DNA of 25,008 nt from PALSA-555 sp035468285 (GTDB lineage: Bacteria; Actinomycetota; Acidimicrobiia; IMCC26256; PALSA-555), in assembly GCA_035468285.1 (NCBI GenBank), contig DATISY010000076.1:1-25008 (forward strand), read 5' to 3'. Within the stretch, counting starts at the first letter, position 1. The number at the start of each line of letters is the position of its first letter. Under the pieces are notes generated by a model that saw nothing but the letters and a program-made list of their open reading frames with translations, was not told the origin of the DNA and searched no databases. The position numbers and the translations under genes are program-made. Positions 24,424 through 25,008 of the stretch are shown in pieces.

Positions 24424-25008
24424 CGGTTCACCAGTCCGGTTGTGATCAGAAGCGGCATGCTGACGTTGCCGACCGTGATCAGGCCGGCGAACCCGATGGC
24501 GAACCATCGGCGCCACTGGTTGTATCGAGGGTTGTTGAGGCCGAGGCTCTGGAACATGGACCAGGCCCCGTGGAGGATGTGGAGGCCCAGCGCGAGGTTG
24601 GCGACGATGTAGACGATCGCCACGGGCACTCGATGGAAGCTGTAGAAGAGATTGTCGTAGGGATCACCGCGCACGAAATGCGGATTCGCCTGTCCCCACG
24701 TCAAGTCGAACAGATGGAAGATGACGAAGAGGGCGATGATGACGCCAGTCCATCGCATCGTCCGCGACGCGTAGTTGGCGGCGGCGTAGTCCCGCTTCGA
24801 CTGGTACCGGACGGGCCGGGCCCGCCGGTTCATCCGGGTCAGCTGCGCCGCGGCGACGATGTGGACGACGAAGGCGGTGGCGAGCCCGACGCGCAGTCCC
24901 CAGAGGACGACGGTCCGTGGGAAGGCGGGCTCACCCAGGCTCCGGAGCCACTCGCCGTAGGCGTTGATCTCGCCCTTGCCGAGGAACACCTTGAGGTTCC
25001 CGATCATG
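24420..25008 (-). CDS. sdhC: succinate dehydrogenase cytochrome b subunit (5' truncated by window)
   Basis: The visible part is about 195 residues of the membrane anchor of complex II, which binds haem b and menaquinone. The frame is open past the window edge. The first Met is internal: the family reads HMIGNLK there, and the window ends one base before that Met. Four membrane segments remain: LWGLRVGLATAFVVHIVAAAQ, VIIALFVIFHLFDLTW, VAIVYIVANLALGLHILHGAW and FAIGFAGLITVGNVSMPLL. Histidines in VVHIV, IFHLF and LHILHG are likely haem ligands. It is the single-anchor (SdhC b558) type, so no sdhD is needed. Its stop overlaps the sdhA start. Confidence 0.93.

Overview
The window is GC-rich DNA (well over two thirds G+C by eye) with actinobacterial traits. 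These are GTG starts, an sdhCAB operon with a single membrane subunit, a group 2 sigma-70 factor, and -10 boxes of the TANNNT type set exactly 7 nt before GTG start codons (leaderless genes). I infer an actinomycete, perhaps an uncultured acidimicrobial lineage; the phylum is much safer than the class. No tRNA, rRNA, CRISPR array, prophage or insertion sequence was seen. The content is mostly core and metabolic.

Layout. Positions 1-2120 (+) hold the end of a Gfo/Idh/MocA oxidoreductase and a secreted lipase-type hydrolase. Positions 2149-4401 (-) hold a 30-residue peptide gene with a perfect ribosome binding site, a membrane HD-GYP-like protein that lacks its GYP loop, and a hypothetical membrane protein. 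A leader of about 150 nt that may fold precedes the peptide gene. Positions 4733-5461 (+) hold a START/SRPBCC gene broken by two compensating single-base indels. Positions 5230-7358 (-) hold pirin, dienelactone hydrolase and a small membrane protein. A DUF72 gene (7509-8468, +) starts on the stop codon of a 7-codon leader ORF. Positions 8510-12005 (-) hold a D-2-hydroxyacid dehydrogenase and a double-domain class III CoA transferase. Positions 12151-13942 (+) hold a small membrane protein overlapping an aldehyde dehydrogenase.

The second half is more housekeeping in character. It contains a sigma-70 factor and an orphan DNA methyltransferase (13971-15753, -), exonuclease VII xseA-xseB (15849-17416, +), a DUF4234-like membrane protein and a SRPBCC protein (17419-18909, -), a cystathionine beta-synthase plus gamma-synthase/lyase pair (19087-21667, +), and succinate dehydrogenase sdhC-sdhA-sdhB (25008 to 21718, -), whose sdhC is cut by the window end.

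Clear cooperating sets are the transsulfuration pair (homocysteine to cystathionine to cysteine), exonuclease VII, and the SdhCAB complex. The CoA transferase, hydroxyacid dehydrogenase and aldehyde dehydrogenase suggest acid/CoA-ester catabolism, but no pathway can be named. The most unusual spot is 2900-5461: the tiny peptide gene with its leader, the degenerate HD-GYP protein, and the broken SRPBCC gene beside them.
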